DNA from: Pseudomonas sp. MH9.2
Lineage (GTDB): Bacteria; Pseudomonadota; Gammaproteobacteria; Pseudomonadales; Pseudomonadaceae
Length of the DNA stretch: 64,000 bases
Assembly: GCF_034353875.1 (NCBI RefSeq)
Contig: NZ_CP133784.1
Coordinates: forward strand, 2,418,001 to 2,482,000
Reading direction: 5' to 3'
A model generated the notes under the pieces. That model did not search any database. It was not told the DNA's origin and was given only the letters and a program-made list of their open reading frames with translations. Both the position numbers and the translations under genes were made by a program. Below are positions 34,582-43,651 of this stretch, piece by piece; the stretch's first letter is position 1; every line of letters starts with the position of its first letter.

Positions 34582-35316
34582 CTAACTATTACCCATCTTT
34601 TCTGCCCCCGTTTCGATGCTGTCATCACGAGGAGATTTAACGTCTACCTCAAGACGATACCCTGCACTTGGCACGGTCTGTATCAACGAACTGGCAAAAC
34701 CTTCGTCGAGTTTGCAGCGCAAGCGATAAATATGCTTATCGATCACATTGTCGTTAGGGTCAAACTCGTAATCCCAGGCGCTCTCCAGAAGCATGCTGCG
34801 GGTCACGATCTCACCGCTGTGGCGCATCAGCTTTTCCAATATCAAGGTTTCCCGATAGGCTAATGCGATGGTACGCCCCTGGCGAGTTGCCTGGCGTGTA
34901 GCACAATCAAGATGGAGTTCCCCCGCCCGGAGTATTCGCGAAGGGCCAGGAACCTGACCCCGTGTCCGCAGCAAGGCGTCCACTCGTGCCAGCACTTCAA
35001 TAAAGGCATAGGGCTTGGCAAGATAGTCATCGCATCCGGCCTGCAGACCTTCGACCCGTTGAGCGGTCGAGGCCAGCGCGCTTAGCATCAGTATCGGCGT
35101 GTGCAACTGCCGGCGGCGTAATTCACGCACAAGCGCCAAGCCATCCATTCCCGGCAACTTGCGATCGACGACAAGCACGTCATACAACTCCTCGAGCGCC
35201 ATCGCCAAGCCTTGTCGGCCTTCTTCGGCGACATCGACGATATGGCCGCTTTCACTCAAGCCGCGTAACAGATAAGCCGACGCGCGAGCATCGTCTTCAA
35301 TTACCAGGATGCGCAC
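34582..35316 (-). CDS. OmpR/PhoB-family response regulator (orphan)
   Basis: 244 residues. Receiver domain with acidic pocket (VIEDDARA), phospho-acceptor Asp in VLVVDRKLPGMDG (about residue 51), and GCDDYLAKPYAF with the conserved Lys. C-terminal winged helix (LILEKLMRHSGEIVTRSMLLE, then DKHIYRLRCKLDEGF). Start is GTG at 35316 with GGAGGG six bases upstream. It is divergent from the second response regulator and has no kinase of its own, so it may be driven by the adjacent kinase. Confidence 0.92.
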   Translation of the reverse strand: MRILVIEDDARASAYLLRGLSESGHIVDVAEEGRQGLAMALEELYDVLVVDRKLPGMDGLALVRELRRRQLHTPILMLSALASTAQRVEGLQAGCDDYLAKPYAFIEVLARVDALLRTRGQVPGPSRILRAGELHLDCATRQATRQGRTIALAYRETLILEKLMRHSGEIVTRSMLLESAWDYEFDPNDNVIDKHIYRLRCKLDEGFASSLIQTVPSAGYRLEVDVKSPRDDSIETGAEKMGNS

Positions 35317-35464
35317 ACGCAGCCCTCCGATAGCGAACCTAAACTTTCTTTCATGTTCACGCGACCTGTGCGTTTACTTCGGTTTGGCACACTATGCCAC
35401 TGAAAGGGTCGAGGGCCAGCGCCACGCCCCATCTGTCCGCCCAACCGAGGCCTGTGCAACGCTC

Positions 35465-36157
35465 ATGACCCATGTTCTAGTCGTCGAGGACGACCCCACC
35501 ACTGCCCGCGAAATCGAAGCAGCCTTGCAGGATCATGGCTTTGACGTGACCTGCTCCAACAACGGTCGCGACGGCCTGTTAAAAGCCATTGGCGACACGT
35601 TCGACATTATCGTCTTGGATCGTATGCTTCCCGGTGCCCTGGATGGACTAGGCATGCTCACCGCCTTGCGCGCATCAGGTGTCGCGACGCCGGTGCTGAT
35701 TCTCAGTGCGCTGAGCGCACTCGACGAACGGGTTCGCGGCTTGCGTGCTGGCGGTGATGATTACCTGACCAAGCCATTCGAGTTCATCGAGTTGACCGCA
35801 CGTCTGGATGCCCTGAGCCGACGGCGTATCGCGCAACCGGACCAAGAGCGGGAAAGTCGTCTACGGGTCGCCAATCTTGATCTTGATCTGTTACGTCGCA
35901 CCGTGCGCCGAGGTGATAGGCAGATAGACCTCTTACCCCGGGAGTATGCCCTGCTTGAATACCTGGTTCAGCATGCAGGCCAAGTGGTGACCCGCACGAT
36001 GATGTTCGAAGCCGTCTGGAATTACAGCTACGACGAGCGCACCAACGTGATTGAAGTACATATCGGGCGCTTGCGCCGCAAGATCGATGCCGAAGGCGAA
36101 GAACAGATGATCCATACCATTCGCGGAGCCGGCTATGTTCTCCGCTCACCTGCGTGA
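35465..36157 (+). CDS. OmpR/PhoB-family response regulator
   Basis: 230 residues. Receiver: VVEDDPTTAREI, phospho-acceptor in IIVLDRMLPGALDGL and GDDYLTKPFEF. Winged helix: LPREYALLEYLVQHAGQVVTR and NVIEVHIGRLRRKIDAEG. ATG at 35465; the frame is open upstream to the divergent gene but the receiver begins here. Its 3-prime end overlaps the kinase start by 23 bp, so they form an operon. With a PtrA-like protein downstream it resembles metal-responsive CopR/CzcR systems (inference). Confidence 0.93.
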   Translation: MTHVLVVEDDPTTAREIEAALQDHGFDVTCSNNGRDGLLKAIGDTFDIIVLDRMLPGALDGLGMLTALRASGVATPVLILSALSALDERVRGLRAGGDDYLTKPFEFIELTARLDALSRRRIAQPDQERESRLRVANLDLDLLRRTVRRGDRQIDLLPREYALLEYLVQHAGQVVTRTMMFEAVWNYSYDERTNVIEVHIGRLRRKIDAEGEEQMIHTIRGAGYVLRSPA

Positions 36158-37502
36158 AATACCGCGCACCATCAGCTTTCGTACCGCGCTGATGTTTCTG
36201 GCGCTGTTCGGCTGTTCGTTCCTTGCCCTGTTTGGCTACATATATTGGCAGACGACCGGCTATTTGAAGTCAGAAGTTGACGCATCGCTGTACCACCAGA
36301 TCGACATCCGCAGCCGACAAGCGCCTGCATTGCGACAACAGGAAATCCGTCAGCATACTGAACAGGACACAGAGAGTCGTACCCCACACGCCTTATTCAG
36401 CGCCGATGATCAGCTGATAGCGGGTGCGATCCAGACGTTACCCGATTTCAAGCGTTACGACAGACCCTATCAGGTCGTATGGCATAAACAGAACGAACAC
36501 AGTCGTCCCATTCGCTTCATGGTTCACCAACTGGAAAACGGGCAAAAACTGCTGGTGGCTCAAGACATCTACGATATTCATGAATTCGACGAGCTGTTGA
36601 TTAATGCGTTGATCTCTGGGGGCGCGCTGCTGTTGGTGGTCGGCCTGCTCGGAGCGATCACTCTTGGCTATTCCGCCAGACGCCGGCTGGACGCCCTTAG
36701 TCGTTCGATAGAACGGATCATAGAGGGTGATCTCAGCAAGCGTTTGCCGACTCGCGGTAACCGGGATGACATTGACCGTATAGCCAGCGTCGTCAACGGT
36801 ATGCTCGATGAACTCGAACGTCTGATGAGTGAAGTCAAAGGTGTCTGTGACGACATCGCCCACGATCTGCGCACTCCACTCACCCGCCTGATCGCCGGAC
36901 TGGAACGCGCCCAGCGACGCAGCCTGAGCAAGGATGAATATGCGACAGCCATTGACTCGGCCATTGAAGAGGCCATGGGTCTTTTGCAGACATTTCGAGC
37001 GCTGCTGCGCATCTCCGAAATTGAAAGCAGTGCCCGACGCAGCAACTTCGCCATGGTCGACCTGAACCGGATCGCGGCAGATGCCACGGAACTGTTCGAG
37101 CCGCTGGCCGAAGAGCGAGGCATGACTCTGGAACTGGTTCCCAGCAAAAAACCGGCAAATCTGTCAGGGGATCCTCAGTTGCTGTTCGATGCCGCCTGTA
37201 ACCTGCTCGACAACGCCATCAAGTTCTCACCCGATGGCGGCCGCGTTCAGGTCATCGTGGTTGCTGACGCGACCCATAGCGGAATCCGCGTCAAAGACAA
37301 TGGGCCTGGCATTCCGCAGGCTGAGCGCGAAGCCGTGTTCCGCCGACTATACCGTTCCGAGTCCAGCCGCCACATGGCGGGCAATGGACTCGGCTTAAGC
37401 ATGGTGTCTGCGGTTGCCCGCCTGCATGACATGACATTACAGGTGCAGGACGCGCAGCCGGGGTGCCAGATCGACTTGGTGGGTAAAGCGCTGTCAGTTT
37501 GA
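36135..37502 (+). CDS. Sensor histidine kinase
   Basis: 455 residues. TM1 at about residues 17-37, a periplasmic loop of about 115 residues, TM2 at about 157-178, HAMP to about 232, a dimerisation domain with phospho-acceptor His243 (DIAHDLRTPLTRL) and an ATPase domain (N-box CNLLDNAIKFSPDGG, G1 VKDNGPGIP, G2 GNGLGLSM). The start overlaps the response regulator. The sensed signal is unknown; kinases of this architecture often sense metals or cationic stress. The periplasmic loop holds several His and Gln residues (RQQEIRQHTEQD). Confidence 0.93.
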   Translation: MFSAHLREIPRTISFRTALMFLALFGCSFLALFGYIYWQTTGYLKSEVDASLYHQIDIRSRQAPALRQQEIRQHTEQDTESRTPHALFSADDQLIAGAIQTLPDFKRYDRPYQVVWHKQNEHSRPIRFMVHQLENGQKLLVAQDIYDIHEFDELLINALISGGALLLVVGLLGAITLGYSARRRLDALSRSIERIIEGDLSKRLPTRGNRDDIDRIASVVNGMLDELERLMSEVKGVCDDIAHDLRTPLTRLIAGLERAQRRSLSKDEYATAIDSAIEEAMGLLQTFRALLRISEIESSARRSNFAMVDLNRIAADATELFEPLAEERGMTLELVPSKKPANLSGDPQLLFDAACNLLDNAIKFSPDGGRVQVIVVADATHSGIRVKDNGPGIPQAEREAVFRRLYRSESSRHMAGNGLGLSMVSAVARLHDMTLQVQDAQPGCQIDLVGKALSV

Positions 37503-37848
37503 GAGCGCGGTATCGCCAGCGTCGGTATTCTGGCTGCTGACCACGGTCAGTGGCATGCCCGGACCCATATTGCGCCATCGGCTTCTGCCATGGCGCTGAC
37601 GGAAACACCCAATCACTCGATCTGCTCGCTCGACAGCACACGTTTTTTGTTCCCGTGGGCAATAGCCTAATAACCTTTTTCAATTTCGTATTGATAAGCC
37701 AGTTTCAGGCAACCCTGAACTTGATGCTCACGGTGATCCCCTATCTGCATGGACATCGAACCTATAAAACAATCCTGTCGAAAAGTTTATGCACCGGGGA
37801 ACAGCCTGAAAGGTTGCCCGCTTTAGAATGAGCGCAAGCCTGAAGCTT
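37503..37848. other. Intergenic region after the kinase
   Basis: About 345 bp before the small-protein leader. Short frames here have no homology I recognise. It should contain the promoter of the PtrA-like gene and the end of the kinase transcript. Confidence 0.4.
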
Positions 37849-37873
37849 ATGCCAGTCACCTTCGAACTGGCAT
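37849..37873 (+). promoter_or_regulatory. Perfect dyad upstream of PtrA-like gene
   Basis: ATGCCAGT and ACTGGCAT, separated by nine bases, lie 25-49 bp before the ATG. This could be a binding site for the adjacent response regulator or a hairpin in the mRNA leader. Confidence 0.45.
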
Positions 37874-37897
37874 TACCTTAACCGTGGAGATTCCCCA

Positions 37898-38101
37898 ATG
37901 AAAACCCTTAAAGCTCTTTTGATCGTCAGCCTGATGAGTGCCTCCGTAGCGGCGTTGGCTGAAGGTGGTGGAGACCGCGTAGTAGCACGGATGGACGCCG
38001 CTCGTGAGGTCTCAATGACGCACTACCAGCAGGCCAAACATGACCAGGCCGTAGTGATTGCACAGAAAGCGGTCAACCACGATGTTGAACGTTCCAACTA
38101 A
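37898..38101 (+). CDS. Small exported protein, PtrA N-terminal-like
   Basis: 67 residues. Signal peptide MKTLKALLIVSLMSASVAALA is followed by EGGGDRVVARMDAAREVSMTH, the pattern of Pseudomonas PtrA-type small proteins. In P. aeruginosa PtrA is copper-induced and encoded next to copRS (known). Here the gene follows a CopRS-like pair, which supports the match. The mature protein is about 46 residues, lacks Cys, and has two His. GGAG precedes the ATG. Confidence 0.78.
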   Translation: MKTLKALLIVSLMSASVAALAEGGGDRVVARMDAAREVSMTHYQQAKHDQAVVIAQKAVNHDVERSN

Positions 38102-38792
38102 CAATGAACCGCCCATTCATTCAACGGGGTCGCCATGCGCTTGAAGTGTCATGGGATTCAGTGGGCCGCCGTATAGAACCTGAGGTGAATCGAGGACTTG
38201 CTCGCCATATGGCGGCAGGACTCGACGTGGTAACGGCGATAGACGTATCGGGCCCCAGGCGTAGTCCAACCGGCCCGGATTGCACGTTCAAATGGACGAG
38301 CGTCATCCCGGTTATGCGCGGCAAGACAGAATGGCAGCGCTGAACCATAAGATCAGTTTCATGTCACCACGGAACATCATTCCGTTACCTGAATCATATT
38401 CAAAGCGGAGCAGTTTCCGCGATGGCGCGCGTTACGCGAATGATCATCAACGTGTCAAAATCTACAATCCATTTACCCAAGAAACTCTATTAAAGCCCTC
38501 TTCACCTGAGCTAACTACTCACGGGGGCTTCATCAACAAACACAGACACTCAGGCGTACTTCTTACATCAGAGAGACTCACTTAATGAATTAACTCTGGT
38601 TTGGCTTTGACGGAACGTTGACCTTCCACAGCGTACATTGCGCCCGCCTGTACTTCGCGCTACCGCTTGTTCGTTGCCCCCTAACATAGACCTGGCGTCC
38701 GCAGTGGATATAGGTTGATCCGGGGCGAACGGCGGCTTTTTAAAACGCTGTACTTCATAGTTCTAATCCGATTTCAGGAGCACATCCCCCCT
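38102..38792. other. Long gap before the four-repeat membrane protein gene
   Basis: About 690 bp. Several short frames of up to 100 codons exist on both strands, but none has a convincing ribosome-binding site or recognisable sequence. It may hold eroded genes. AT content rises towards 38400-38590. tttcaggag at its right end is the Shine-Dalgarno of the next gene. Confidence 0.45.
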
Positions 38793-39551
38793 ATGAGCAC
38801 CCCTCTCCATCTGAACAAGTTGCCGGAAATAACCCTGGCGTTCTGGGTGATGAAAATCTGTGCCACCACCCTCGGCGAGACCGCTGGCGATTTACTGTCG
38901 ATGACACTGAATGTGGGGTATGCGATCAGCTCGCTGATTCTGATAAGCGCCTTCCTGATTACACTTGGCTTGCAGCTGTTTTCGAAGAGCTATAAGCCGG
39001 TGTTGTACTGGATCGTTATTCTCTCCACCAGTACCGCAGGCACCACCATGTCGGACTTTATGGATCGCACCCTGGGCCTGGGCTATGCGTCCGGCTCGCT
39101 GATTCTGATCAGCCTGTTGATCGCGATTTTTGCCGTCTGGCGATTGAGCGAAAAAAGCCTGTCGGTGAACAACATCCACACCACTAAAGGCGAGCTGTTC
39201 TATTGGGCGGCCATTCTGATTTCCAACACGCTGGGGACAGCGTTAGGCGATTACCTGGCGGATGACTCCGGCCTGGGCTTTGCCGGCGGCGCACTGCTGA
39301 TCGGGACGGCAATTGCCGCAGTGGTGTTGGCCAAGTTCTACACGCGGATTTCCACCGTGCTGCTCTTCTGGTTGGCGTTTGTCCTGACCCGACCGTTCGG
39401 CGCGACACTCGGTGACTTCCTGACCAAGTCTCATGAAAAAGGTGGTCTGGATTTTGGCACCGTTGGTTCATCGTTAGTACTGGCCGGTGTATTGGTCGTA
39501 CTGGTGTTCTTCGCCGCCAAGGCCCGCAGCGCCGAAGAAGTGTACGGCTAA
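38793..39551 (+). CDS. COG4705-type membrane protein with four internal repeats
   Basis: 252 residues, about eight membrane helices. One unit recurs four times: TLGETAGDLLSMTLNVGYAI, TAGTTMSDFMDRTLGLGYAS, TLGTALGDYLADDSGLGFAG and PFGATLGDFLTKSHEKGG. Each has a G-x3-(S/G)D-(F/Y/L) motif at a helix end and a Gly-rich turn. Such conserved Asp residues inside or near membranes suggest cation or solute transport, but COG4705 is uncharacterised. AGGAG lies upstream of ATG at 38793. It follows a two-component system and a PtrA-like gene. Confidence 0.88.
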   Translation: MSTPLHLNKLPEITLAFWVMKICATTLGETAGDLLSMTLNVGYAISSLILISAFLITLGLQLFSKSYKPVLYWIVILSTSTAGTTMSDFMDRTLGLGYASGSLILISLLIAIFAVWRLSEKSLSVNNIHTTKGELFYWAAILISNTLGTALGDYLADDSGLGFAGGALLIGTAIAAVVLAKFYTRISTVLLFWLAFVLTRPFGATLGDFLTKSHEKGGLDFGTVGSSLVLAGVLVVLVFFAAKARSAEEVYG

Positions 39552-39653
39552 ACGGTTTATGGAGCAGTGCGAAAATGAAGCCCCGTGTCGAAAAAACGCA
39601 CAACATAATGTGGTCACTTTTCCAGCACATTTGAGGACGTGTTCGGAGAGCCC

Positions 39654-42200
39654 CTAGGGCTTACGCGGCTTGATCCGCGCTGTAGCTTCAGCCACCAGAG
39701 GGTCTTCGGGCCAGTAGTGTTTCGGGTAACGCCCCTTGAGGTCTTTTTTTACCTCTAGATAGGTGCTGCGCCAGAAGCTGGCCAGGTCCTGAGTCACCTG
39801 CACCGGGCGGCGGGCAGGTGACAGCAGGTGCAGTTTGATAATTTGTCGGCCGCCCGCAATGCGCGGGGTTTCAGCCAAGCCGAACAGCTCTTGCAAACGC
39901 ACCGCCAGAATCGGTGGATGTTCGCTGTAATCCAGACGCACTGAAGAACCGGACGGCACGCTCAGGTGATGCGGCGCCAGCTCATCCAGGCGTTGCGGTA
40001 ACGGCCACGGCAGCACGTTGTGCAGGATCGACGATAGGTCCAGGTTGGCGAAATGACTGAGGCGCGACACCTTGCCCAGGTAAGGCTGCAACCAGTTCTC
40101 CAGGCTCGCGAGCAACGCCGCATCACGCACATCCGGCCATTCGCTATCGGCCTGTTTGTCCAGATCCAGCTGACGCAGCAACGCCACCCGCGCCTGCCAT
40201 TGGCGCAGCTCGGGGGTCCACGGCAACAGTTCCAGCCCTTTACGCCGAATCAGTGCCAATAACGCCTGGCTGCGGGCGGATTCGTCGAGGCCGGTCAGTG
40301 GCTCGCGACTGAGGATCAGTTCGCCCACCTTGCGCTGACGCTCGGCACGGAACACTCCTTCTCGCTCGTCCCACTCCAGATGATCGAGGGCAATCACTTG
40401 TTCTGCGAGTACTGAGTCGAACAGTGCCGGATCAAATTCCGCCGCCAGATAAATACGTTCTTCGCGCTGGCCCTGGCGACTACCGAGGTCGGCGACCACC
40501 AGCCAGGGTTGTTTCATCAAGGCATCGGCTTCCGCGAACAACGCGGCGCGGCCGTTGGCCAGGCGATATTCAGCGCCACCGGCACGCCGCTGTTGGGCCA
40601 CGCGATCCGGATAGGCCAGCGCCAGCAAGGCGCCCAACCAGCGTGGGTGATCCGGATCGCTGACCGGGGTGTTCGCCGCTCCGCGCTGCTGCCGCTGCAA
40701 AAGACTTCGGTACTGCCGCGCCAGTTGTTTTGCCCGCTGCACCCCGCCTTGAGCGCCACGCGCCGCACGCTCGGTGCCGGCCAGCAAGGTCAGGCGGGAG
40801 TGCAGGTCCGCACCGCCGCCACGCAAGATGTCACGCTCGCCGAGCAAGGCCGCGACGTCACAGGCCAGTTCGCCCAGACCCAACGCCTGACCGCGCAACA
40901 GTAAATGCGCGATGCGTGGATGCGCGGGCAGCTCAGCCATGGCCTGGCCGTGCCCGGTGAGTTTCCAGTCTTCACCCGATTTCCGGGTCAGCGCGCCCAA
41001 CCGGCCGAGCAGGTCCTGAGCTTGCGCATAGGCCGCCGCCGGTGGCTGGTCGAGCCACACCAATTGCGCCGGCGTAACGCCCCAGCGCGCCAGTTGCAAG
41101 GCAAGCCCTGCCAGATCCGCCTGAAGAATTTCTGCCGTGCCATAGGCGGCCAATTGATCGTGCTGGGCTTCGGACCACAGCCGATAACACACGCCCGGCT
41201 CCAGTCGCCCCGCCCGCCCAGCGCGCTGGGTGGCACTGGCGCGGGAGATGCGCTGAGTGTCGAGACGCGTCATGCCGCTGCCGGGATCGAAACGCGGCAC
41301 GCGCGCCAATCCCGCATCGATCACCACCCGCACCCCATCAATGGTCAGACTGGTCTCGGCGATATTGGTCGCCAGCACCACTTTGCGTGTGCCGCTCGGC
41401 GCGGGCTCGATAGCCGCGCGCTGGGCATTCAAGTCCAGCTCGCCGTGCAACGGACACAGCAAAATATCGTGGCGCTCGCCAAGAACCTCGGCCAATTGTT
41501 GATTGACCCTACGAATCTCGGCCTGCCCCGGCAGGAACACCAGCACGCTGCCCGACTCATCACCCAGCGCATCGAGTACGGTTTGCACCACCCTAGGCTC
41601 GATAAATTCACCGACCTGAAAGGTTCGCCCCCAGCGCATCGCCACCGGAAACATGCGCCCGTCACTGCGGACAACAGGCGCATCGCCCAGCAGACTGGAC
41701 AGCCGTTCACCTTCCAGCGTCGCCGACATCAACAGAATCTTTAGCGGTTGCTCGTCCCGGAACAGCCCCCGTCCATTCAGACTCAAGGCCAGTGCGAGGT
41801 CGGCATCCAGGCTGCGCTCGTGGAACTCATCGAAGATCAGCAGGCCGACGCCTTCCAGCGCCGGATCGTCCTGCAAGCGACGGGTGAGAATACCTTCCGT
41901 GACCACTTCGATTCGGGTCGTGGGACCAACTTTGCTTTCCAGGCGGATCCGATAGCCGACGGTTTCACCGACTTTTTCGCCCAACTCCCAGGCCAACCGC
42001 TCAGCCGCCGCTCGCGCTGCCAACCGCCGCGGCTCAAGCATCAGGATGGTCTGCCCGGCGAGCCACGGCTCTTGCAACAGCGCCAGGGGCACACGCGTGG
42101 TTTTACCGGCACCGGGCGGTGCTTCGAGCACCGCTTCGTGGCGCGCCGCCAGGGCATCGCGCAAGGCAGGCAGGACAGCATCGATTGGCAGAGAAATCAT
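39654..42200 (-). CDS. hrpB: ATP-dependent helicase HrpB
   Basis: 848 residues, full length for HrpB. Motif I EAPPGAGKTTRVPL, motif II in the DExH form IFDEFHERS, motif III SATLEG, and motif VI QRAGRAGRLEPG. HA2 and HrpB C-terminal domains follow, ending PKHYWPEDPLVAEAT. A DEAH-type helicase of uncertain cellular role in bacteria. GGAGC precedes the ATG. Convergent with the four-repeat membrane protein gene and divergent from the small lipoprotein gene. Confidence 0.96.
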   Translation of the reverse strand: MISLPIDAVLPALRDALAARHEAVLEAPPGAGKTTRVPLALLQEPWLAGQTILMLEPRRLAARAAAERLAWELGEKVGETVGYRIRLESKVGPTTRIEVVTEGILTRRLQDDPALEGVGLLIFDEFHERSLDADLALALSLNGRGLFRDEQPLKILLMSATLEGERLSSLLGDAPVVRSDGRMFPVAMRWGRTFQVGEFIEPRVVQTVLDALGDESGSVLVFLPGQAEIRRVNQQLAEVLGERHDILLCPLHGELDLNAQRAAIEPAPSGTRKVVLATNIAETSLTIDGVRVVIDAGLARVPRFDPGSGMTRLDTQRISRASATQRAGRAGRLEPGVCYRLWSEAQHDQLAAYGTAEILQADLAGLALQLARWGVTPAQLVWLDQPPAAAYAQAQDLLGRLGALTRKSGEDWKLTGHGQAMAELPAHPRIAHLLLRGQALGLGELACDVAALLGERDILRGGGADLHSRLTLLAGTERAARGAQGGVQRAKQLARQYRSLLQRQQRGAANTPVSDPDHPRWLGALLALAYPDRVAQQRRAGGAEYRLANGRAALFAEADALMKQPWLVVADLGSRQGQREERIYLAAEFDPALFDSVLAEQVIALDHLEWDEREGVFRAERQRKVGELILSREPLTGLDESARSQALLALIRRKGLELLPWTPELRQWQARVALLRQLDLDKQADSEWPDVRDAALLASLENWLQPYLGKVSRLSHFANLDLSSILHNVLPWPLPQRLDELAPHHLSVPSGSSVRLDYSEHPPILAVRLQELFGLAETPRIAGGRQIIKLHLLSPARRPVQVTQDLASFWRSTYLEVKKDLKGRYPKHYWPEDPLVAEATARIKPRKP

Positions 42201-42323
42201 GGCAGCTCCAGAACAGGCTGCCGATTATACGGGGCCGGCGTCATCGCACGAAGGGCGACTGCAATAGTCTTAGCCATGAAGCATTTGCCTTGTATAGTTA
42301 CCCCCATCATTCAGGAGATCTTT

Positions 42324-42743
42324 ATGCGCATTCCTTCCCGCATTATCGGCGGCGTTCTGGTCGCTGCCTTACTGACCCAAATGACCGCCTGCGGCAGCAT
42401 TTTCTTCCCCGACCGCCGTGGACAAATCGACGGCAAGGTCGACCCCCTGGTGATCGGTCTTGATGCCATCGGCCTGTTGTTCTACATCATTCCCGGTTTG
42501 ATCGCCTTTGGCGTCGACTTTGCCACCGGTGCTATCTATTTGCCCGGCGGCAGCACCGCCCAGGTCAGCCCTAAAAAGCTGCAACCGGCGATCAAGGCTG
42601 ACGGCAGCGTCGATAACAGCAAACTGCAAGCAATCCTCGAAAAAGAGCTGGGCCGCAGCCTGCCGCTCAATGACCCACGCCTGATCCAGCACCGTGGCAG
42701 CGCGCAACAGTTGGCGATGTACGGCCTGCAACCGTCCGCCTGA
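42324..42743 (+). CDS. Small lipoprotein
   Basis: 139 residues. Signal peptide with lipobox (TQMTACGS), then a conserved segment GKVDPLVIGLDAIGLLFYIIPGLIAFGVDF containing one hydrophobic helix, and a polar C-terminal half. Homologues in Pseudomonas are often mis-annotated as polyribonucleotide nucleotidyltransferase; nothing here supports that. CAGGAGATC precedes the ATG. Followed 14 bp later by fieF, so possibly one operon. Function unknown. Confidence 0.85.
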   Translation: MRIPSRIIGGVLVAALLTQMTACGSIFFPDRRGQIDGKVDPLVIGLDAIGLLFYIIPGLIAFGVDFATGAIYLPGGSTAQVSPKKLQPAIKADGSVDNSKLQAILEKELGRSLPLNDPRLIQHRGSAQQLAMYGLQPSA

Positions 42744-42757
42744 TTTAGGAAAGCACC

Positions 42758-43651
42758 ATGACCCCCCTCCCCGAACACGCGCGCCTGTTGCGTCTGGCGA
42801 CCCGTGCTTCACTGGCTGTCGCGAGCATCCTGATCGTCACCAAAGGCATTGCCTGGTGGCTGAGTGGCTCGATCAGCCTGCTGGCCGGGTTGACCGACTC
42901 GGCGCTCGATGGCGTGGCGTCGTTCCTCAATCTGCTGGCGGTGCATTATGCGTTGCGTCCGGCCGATGACGATCACCGGTACGGCCACGGCAAGGCGGAA
43001 GCACTGTCAGGCATTGCCCAGGCGCTGTTCATCGCCACGAGTGCGATGCTGATCGCCTATCAAGCGGTCGAACGGATTCTCCACCCGGAGCCGTTGGGGG
43101 CGCCGGGGTTGGGGATTGCGGTGATGGTGTTGTCGATAGTGCTAACGGTGGCACTGCTAATGCTGCAGTACAAGGTCATCCGCGAAACCGGCTCGACCGC
43201 CATCCGCGCCGACTCCCTGCATTACCGTTCCGACCTGCTGCTGAACGCCAGTATCCTGCTGGCGCTGATCCTTGCCCTGTTCGGCTGGCAACAACTGGAC
43301 GCGTATTTTGGTCTGACAATCGCCGTGTACATTTTGTGGAGCGCGGTCCAGATCGCTCGCGAAACCGTGTCGGTGCTCATGGATCAAGAACTACCGCCGG
43401 ATGTCAGCCAGAGCATGCTGGACATGGCGTGCAGCGTGCCCGGCGTACTGGGCGCCCATGACATACGCACCCGGATATCGGGCAATCATTGGTTCGTTCA
43501 GTTGCACCTGGAACTGCCAGGGCATTTGACCCTGTCCGTCGCCCACGCTCTGTGTGACCAAGCAGCCGATGCCATCCAGGAAGCGTTCCCGAAGGCCGAA
43601 GTGCTGGTGCACGCCGACCCGCGAGAAGTGCTCGAACCCAGCGTTAGTTGA
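42758..43651 (+). CDS. fieF: Cation diffusion facilitator (FieF-type)
   Basis: 297 residues, six membrane helices. Metal-site motifs are intact: GLTDSALDGVASF in TM2 (D-x3-D), DDDHRYGHGKAEAL after TM2, HYRSDLLLNASIL in TM5 (H-x3-D) and the cytoplasmic C-terminal domain (HDIRTRISGNHWFVQLHLEL). Exports iron, zinc or other divalent metals by proton antiport. TAGGAAAGC upstream of ATG. Its last 8 bp overlap the convergent Gln-rich gene. Confidence 0.94.
   Translation: MTPLPEHARLLRLATRASLAVASILIVTKGIAWWLSGSISLLAGLTDSALDGVASFLNLLAVHYALRPADDDHRYGHGKAEALSGIAQALFIATSAMLIAYQAVERILHPEPLGAPGLGIAVMVLSIVLTVALLMLQYKVIRETGSTAIRADSLHYRSDLLLNASILLALILALFGWQQLDAYFGLTIAVYILWSAVQIARETVSVLMDQELPPDVSQSMLDMACSVPGVLGAHDIRTRISGNHWFVQLHLELPGHLTLSVAHALCDQAADAIQEAFPKAEVLVHADPREVLEPSVS

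Noticed and set aside
37550..37831. 93-codon frame after the histidine kinase
   Set aside because: No ribosome-binding site and no family resemblance; the region more likely carries the PtrA-like promoter.
38104..38343. 79-codon frame after the PtrA-like gene
   Set aside because: Starts three bases after the previous stop without a ribosome-binding site, no recognised similarity, and equal-length frames exist on the other strand.
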